Shown: piece after piece, positions 60,262 to 64,000 of the stretch
Position numbering within the stretch: position 1 is the first letter of the stretch
How the letters are laid out: every line of letters starts with the position of its first letter
Assembly (NCBI GenBank): GCA_034435015.1
Contig: DAOTYH010000043.1
Span: forward strand, 1 to 64,000
From: DAOTYH01 sp034435015
GTDB taxonomy: Bacteria; Chloroflexota; Anaerolineae; Aggregatilineales; UBA3940
Reading direction: 5' to 3'
Length of the DNA: 64,000 bases
Notes under the pieces: model-generated
What the model was told of the DNA's origin: nothing
The model's database searches: none
Seen by the model: only the letters and a program-made list of their open reading frames with translations
Translations under genes and position numbers: made by a program

Positions 60262-60535
60262 ATTACATACTCGAATGGCAACGATTGAGAGGAGTAGGCG
60301 GGTTTCGCGCCAGATAGAGAAGGAAGTGCCACAGGCTGGAAGCCTCCACTGCCGCCCCCGCTGAAGGTCGCTCATGAGCCAAATTGTCGAAAGCTGTGCC
60401 CTTCCGCATAGCAAGTAGTCATGTTTCGGGATGCGCCCGTTATTGCGCTGAGAGTGCTGTCTGGAAACAGGCAGAACTAAGGTGGTACCACGGAGATTTA
60501 CCCTGCCGTCCTTAGAGGCGGCAGGGGTTTTTGTT
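60262..60535 (+). ncRNA. T-box riboswitch controlling valS
   Basis: The T-box core AGGTGGTACCACGG is at 60480-60493. It is followed by a terminator stem CCCTGCCG (60501-60508) with CGGCAGGG (60519-60526) and a T-run at 60528-60532. Uncharged tRNA would bind the T-box and stabilise an antiterminator instead. The upstream part has stem-I-like features (GAGAGGAGTAGG near 60288, AGATAGAGAAGGAAG near 60311). A GTC triplet at 60367-60369 in a loop-like GAAGGTCGC is a candidate valine specifier. The downstream valS fits a valine T-box. Confidence 0.93.
60501..60532 (+). terminator. Regulated terminator of the T-box
   Basis: The stem CCCTGCCG/CGGCAGGG with a 10-nt loop ends in TTTTT, 134 bp before valS. 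It forms when tRNA-Val is charged. Confidence 0.9.
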
Positions 60536-60666
60536 ACATGCGATGGAAGGGGTGATGCGCATGTCAACCGTAGCTGAGGATGGTGTCGCGGGCGTAGGAG
60601 ACACCAAACCTTCACCAGCTTACCCTACGTTACAACCTTTGGAAACAAGAAAGCGAAAAGGTAACT

Positions 60667-63318
60667 ATGACACGCGCAAAAGAGTTGCCCAAGACATATG
60701 ATTTTAAAAGCACTGAGCAGAGGCTCTATGAGTGGTGGGAGAAGAATGGCTGGTTCAAGCCTGAGATCGCGGGACCTGATGCTGAGCCATTCGTGATCAG
60801 CATTCCTCCTCCCAATGTCACTGGTGCGCTTCATCAGGGCCATGCTCTGTTTGTCTCGCTCGAAGACCTGATGATCCGTCATGCCCGTATGAAGGGGTAC
60901 GCCGCCCTATGGGTTCCGGGTACCGACCATGCAGGGATCGCTACCCAGCTTCAGGTGGAGCGCATGCTGGAAAGCGAAGGTACAAGCCGGACTGCCATCG
61001 GGCGTGAGGAGTTTCTACGCCGGACATGGGAATGGAAAGCCAAATACGGGGGGTGTATCACCCAGCAGTTGCGGCGTCTGGGGGCAAGCTGTGACTGGGA
61101 TCGGGAGAGGTTCACGCTGGATGAAGGGCTGAGCCGGGCAGTGCGCGAGGCTTTTGTGCGCTGGTATCAACAAGGCCTGATCTACCGGGGCACCTATATG
61201 ATCAACTGGTCACCGGGCCTGCAAACTGCCGTCAGCGATCTGGAAGTGGAACGTGAGGAAGAACAGGGCACACTCTATTACTTCAAGTACTGCTTGAAGG
61301 ACAGCAACGACTATATTCCGGTCGCAACTACCCGCCCTGAAACTATTCTGGGTGATACAGCGGTGGCTGTCCATCCACAGGATGATCGCTATCGGGCTTT
61401 TGTGGGGCGAACTGCCCTGGTGCCCATACTTAACCGGGAGATACCCGTCATTGCAGACGAGTATGTTGATCGGGAGTTTGGCACGGGAGCGCTCAAGATC
61501 ACACCGGCACACGATCCAAACGACTATGAGATTGGTCTGAAGCACCATTTGGCCGTCATAAACATCCTGAACAAGGATGCCACACTGAACGAGAATGCCG
61601 GCCCGTATGCCGGACAGGATCGCTTTGAGGCACGCAAGAACCTATGGGCAGATATGGAAGCCGCCGGGTTAACCATCAAGACTGAGCCGTATAGGCACGT
61701 TGTTCCGCGTTCCCAGCGCGGCGGCGAGCTAGTCGAACCAATGATCAGCACTCAATGGTTTGTCCGGATGCGCGAGCTGGCCGACGCCGCACTGGCGGCA
61801 GTGCATGATGGGCGAATCACCATTATCCCGGAGCGCTTTGTGAAAGTCTGGGATAACTGGCTGACCAATATCAAAGATTGGTGTATTAGCCGCCAGCTAT
61901 GGTGGGGACACCGCATTCCGGCATGGTACTGCCAGGAATGCGGCCATATCACAGTGGCACGTGAAGACCCGACGGCCTGCGAGGCGTGCGGCTCACCTCA
62001 TATTGAGCAGGACCCCGATGTGCTGGATACATGGTTCAGCTCAGGGCTGTGGCCATTCAGTACGTTGGGGTGGCCCGACGAGACACCCGATCTGCAACGC
62101 TATTACCCCACTACCGTGATGGAGACCGGCTACGACATCCTGTTCTTCTGGGTGGCGCGCATGGTCATGATGGGGCTTTCCTTCACCGGTAAAGCCCCCT
62201 TCCGAACAGTCTATCTGCACGGGCTGGTCAGGGATGAGCATGGCCGGAAGATGAGTAAGACATACAACAACGTCATTGACCCGCTCGATGTGATGGATGA
62301 ATACGGCACCGATGCGTTGCGCTTTACTCTATTAACTGGCTCGACGCCCGGCAATGACATGAACCTGTCCGTCGAACGCATTGCCGCCAACCGCAACTTC
62401 GCTAATAAGATATGGAACGCCGCCCGCTTCCTGATCAGCAATCTGGGAGAAGATGACCCGACAGGCATATTGCCGCGACAGGGTCTCACTCTGCCCGACC
62501 GCTGGATTCTGAGCCGTCTCCATCGCCTGATCGAGACCGTCAACCACCTCTTTGAGAACTATCAATATGGTGAGGCAGGCCGGCAGATTTACGACTTTGT
62601 GTGGGGTGAATATGCCGACTGGTATATCGAGATCAGCAAGATTGCCTTGTATGGAGAGGATGAGCATGCCAAATCTCGAACGCGCAGTATCCTGACCTAC
62701 GTGCTGGACCAATGCCTGCGCCTTCTGCACCCCTTTGTCCCATTCGTCACTGAGGAGATATGGCAGCATATTCCCCACCAGGGCGAGGCCTTGATCGTTG
62801 CCCGCTGGCCAGAGGTTGATGAGTCGCTGTTTGATACGGAGGCTGAGAGCCAAATGGCGCTGGTGGTGGAGCTAATTCGCGGCATTCGCAACGTGCGTGC
62901 CGAGTATAACGTCCCGCCCGGAAAGCGTATTCCAGTGAAGATCAACGCGGGCCAGTGGGCAGGGGTCCTGCAAGGACAACGCGACCTGTTTATCCGGCTG
63001 GCCAGTGTGGACGCTGAGCACTTGGAGATTGAACCGGCTCTCTCCGAGATACCCCCGCAGGCCGCAACGGTGACTGTCAGTGGAGTGACAGCCTTCCTGC
63101 CGTTGGCTGGGCTGGTGGATATCGAGATGGAGAGAGAGCGAATACGGAGGGAGCTGGAAGAAGTCAGCCGGCAGATTGAACGGGTGGAGCAGGTACTCTC
63201 GAAAGATGGGTTTACTCAGCGCGCCCCGGCTGAGGTCGTCCAGAGAGAGAAAGACAAACTAGCAAGCCTCCAAGCCTCCCGCTTAGCACTGGAGGAGCGC
63301 TTAAGAAGCCTTGCCTGA
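60667..63318 (+). CDS. valS: Valyl-tRNA synthetase, 883 aa
   Basis: Class I motifs: the HIGH-type signature is GALHQGHAL, KMSK appears as GRKMSKTYNNVIDP, and the editing domain has ATTRPETILGDTAVAV. Zinc-like cysteines CQECGHITVAREDPTACEACG follow. A coiled-coil C-terminal domain (EMERERIRRELEEVSRQIERVEQVL) is typical of ValRS. ATG 60667 has AAAGGT upstream. The T-box leader couples its expression to uncharged tRNA-Val. Confidence 0.98.
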   Translation: MTRAKELPKTYDFKSTEQRLYEWWEKNGWFKPEIAGPDAEPFVISIPPPNVTGALHQGHALFVSLEDLMIRHARMKGYAALWVPGTDHAGIATQLQVERMLESEGTSRTAIGREEFLRRTWEWKAKYGGCITQQLRRLGASCDWDRERFTLDEGLSRAVREAFVRWYQQGLIYRGTYMINWSPGLQTAVSDLEVEREEEQGTLYYFKYCLKDSNDYIPVATTRPETILGDTAVAVHPQDDRYRAFVGRTALVPILNREIPVIADEYVDREFGTGALKITPAHDPNDYEIGLKHHLAVINILNKDATLNENAGPYAGQDRFEARKNLWADMEAAGLTIKTEPYRHVVPRSQRGGELVEPMISTQWFVRMRELADAALAAVHDGRITIIPERFVKVWDNWLTNIKDWCISRQLWWGHRIPAWYCQECGHITVAREDPTACEACGSPHIEQDPDVLDTWFSSGLWPFSTLGWPDETPDLQRYYPTTVMETGYDILFFWVARMVMMGLSFTGKAPFRTVYLHGLVRDEHGRKMSKTYNNVIDPLDVMDEYGTDALRFTLLTGSTPGNDMNLSVERIAANRNFANKIWNAARFLISNLGEDDPTGILPRQGLTLPDRWILSRLHRLIETVNHLFENYQYGEAGRQIYDFVWGEYADWYIEISKIALYGEDEHAKSRTRSILTYVLDQCLRLLHPFVPFVTEEIWQHIPHQGEALIVARWPEVDESLFDTEAESQMALVVELIRGIRNVRAEYNVPPGKRIPVKINAGQWAGVLQGQRDLFIRLASVDAEHLEIEPALSEIPPQAATVTVSGVTAFLPLAGLVDIEMERERIRRELEEVSRQIERVEQVLSKDGFTQRAPAEVVQREKDKLASLQASRLALEERLRSLA

Positions 63319-63347
63319 ATCGAGCATATGAGTTCTGACACAGAAAG

Positions 63348-63381
63348 GGCGGGCGCAGTTTGTCGGATAACTGCGCCCGCC
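63348..63381. terminator. Bidirectional hairpin between valS and the permease gene
   Basis: GGCGGGCGCAGTT pairs perfectly with AACTGCGCCCGCC around an 8-nt loop. The T-run is short on both sides (TGTTTGCC on plus), but the stem is strong and the genes converge on it. Confidence 0.7.
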
Positions 63382-63391
63382 GCTGTTTGCC

Positions 63392-64000
63392 TCACCCCCG
63401 CACGATCAGCAGGATAGCTGTCAGCGCCAGCAGGGCAATAATGACATACTCGAAGGTTTCCTTGTTGAGCTTATCTGCCAGCCACTTACCGACCCATACA
63501 CCTACCGGCACAACTGGCAACAGCCATATGATCTGGAGGATATTCTGCCAGCTCAGAATGTGGGCATAGATATAGTAAGGGACCTTAATCCAGTTCAAGA
63601 TAAAGAAGAACAGCGCAGAAGTAGCAATGAAGACACGAGGCGTGATGTCCTGCATGAGGAGGTAGATCGTGACAGGCGGGCCGCCGATCTGCGCCAACGC
63701 TGATGAGAACCCTGCTACAACCCCTGTTAACAACCCATGCCACGCCTGAGGCTTGTATTTCATCTTGCCCAGAATCTGCTTCTCAAACAGCTTGTACAAC
63801 ACAAACAATAGCACAATTACACCCAGCCCCCGTTTGAGGACTGAGGGAGAGACATTGACAATGAAGAAAGTGCCAATCGTTACGCCAGCAATTGCCCCCG
63901 GAAGGAGCAGAAGGGCCAGCTTGCCATCCCACTTTTTCCAGTGGAACCACACTGCAAACACATCAGCCAACATCTGAGTAGGGAGAGCTAATCCGTTTGC
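63392..64000 (-). CDS. TauE/SafE-family permease, N-terminus beyond the right edge
   Basis: The frame stays open to the right edge (codons before the first Met read ANGLALPTQ), so the gene is partial. At least five hydrophobic segments follow, such as LALLLLPGAIAGVTIGTFFIV, GLLTGVVAGFSSALAQIGGPPVTIYLL and ALFFFILNWIKVPYYI, with the family motif GGPPV. Members move sulfite, sulfoacetate or other organic anions across the membrane; the substrate is unknown. It is convergent with valS. Confidence 0.85.
   Translation of the reverse strand, partial: ANGLALPTQMLADVFAVWFHWKKWDGKLALLLLPGAIAGVTIGTFFIVNVSPSVLKRGLGVIVLLFVLYKLFEKQILGKMKYKPQAWHGLLTGVVAGFSSALAQIGGPPVTIYLLMQDITPRVFIATSALFFFILNWIKVPYYIYAHILSWQNILQIIWLLPVVPVGVWVGKWLADKLNKETFEYVIIALLALTAILLIVRG

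Noticed and set aside
60247..60615. Minus-strand reading frames over the valS leader.
   Set aside because: The region is explained by the T-box on the plus strand; the frames have no start signals or homology-like features.

Overview
The window looks like chromosomal DNA of a Chloroflexota bacterium, probably Anaerolineae-like. This is an inference from gene content and style, not a search result. The clues are a TPR/CHAT protease cassette, CAP-domain and LysM/YkuD envelope proteins, a protein kinase with a Pro-rich tail, paired PPi- and ATP-type phosphofructokinases, a T-box ahead of valS, and CIRCE-controlled groESL. Coding density is high, and GTG and TTG starts with good Shine-Dalgarno sites are common. 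I saw no rRNA, CRISPR array, insertion sequence or phage genes.

Region 1 (1-8.8 kb, all on the minus strand) is an accessory conflict or defence island. It holds two gene sets read leftward. The first is a three-gene cassette: a 61-aa protein, an 804-aa TPR-CHAT putative cysteine protease, and a 265-aa protein with a hydrophobic middle and a winged-helix-like end. The second is a tightly coupled set: a DUF499 ATPase, an ASCH-domain protein, a DUF433 antitoxin-like protein, and a DUF1156 DNA methylase cut off by the left edge. This region is the best candidate for an incompletely described system.

Region 2 (8.9-18.4 kb) carries mixed housekeeping genes: two tandem HAD hydrolases, a NarL-type response regulator, a DUF971 protein, a LysM L,D-transpeptidase, an acyl-CoA thioesterase, a membrane zinc peptidase, an ADP-ribosylglycohydrolase, a D-2-hydroxyacid dehydrogenase, a CAP-domain surface protein and a two-subunit ThrE-type exporter.

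Region 3 (18.5-30.4 kb) is information processing and proteostasis. It has tRNA-Met, dnaX-ebfC-recR, tRNA-Arg, a non-RD Ser/Thr kinase, ftsH, a coiled-coil protein coupled to selB, and groES-groEL behind a near-consensus sigma-70 promoter and a perfect CIRCE.

Region 4 (30.5-50 kb) has a TPR protein with an SbcC/Rad50-like ATPase, pfp and pfkA, dnaE, then mutM with a membrane-anchored protein, a GDSGS protease-like protein and a thioredoxin-reductase-like ferredoxin-NADP reductase. A seven-gene minus-strand operon follows: lepB, a zinc-finger gene, ppa, two REC proteins, a lipoprotein gene and lipB.

Region 5 (50-60 kb) is a GntR-controlled sugar catabolic operon: TIM-barrel isomerase, PfkB kinase, split transketolase, SAF-type oxidoreductase, a second TIM-barrel isomerase and a HAD phosphatase. 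It converges on a two-gene split homologue of tomato Tm-1 (UPF0261 plus a PEP-hydrolase-like TIM barrel). The pathway substrate cannot be named from sequence alone.

Region 6 (60-64 kb) has a T-box riboswitch with its own promoter controlling valS, then a TauE/SafE permease that runs off the right edge.
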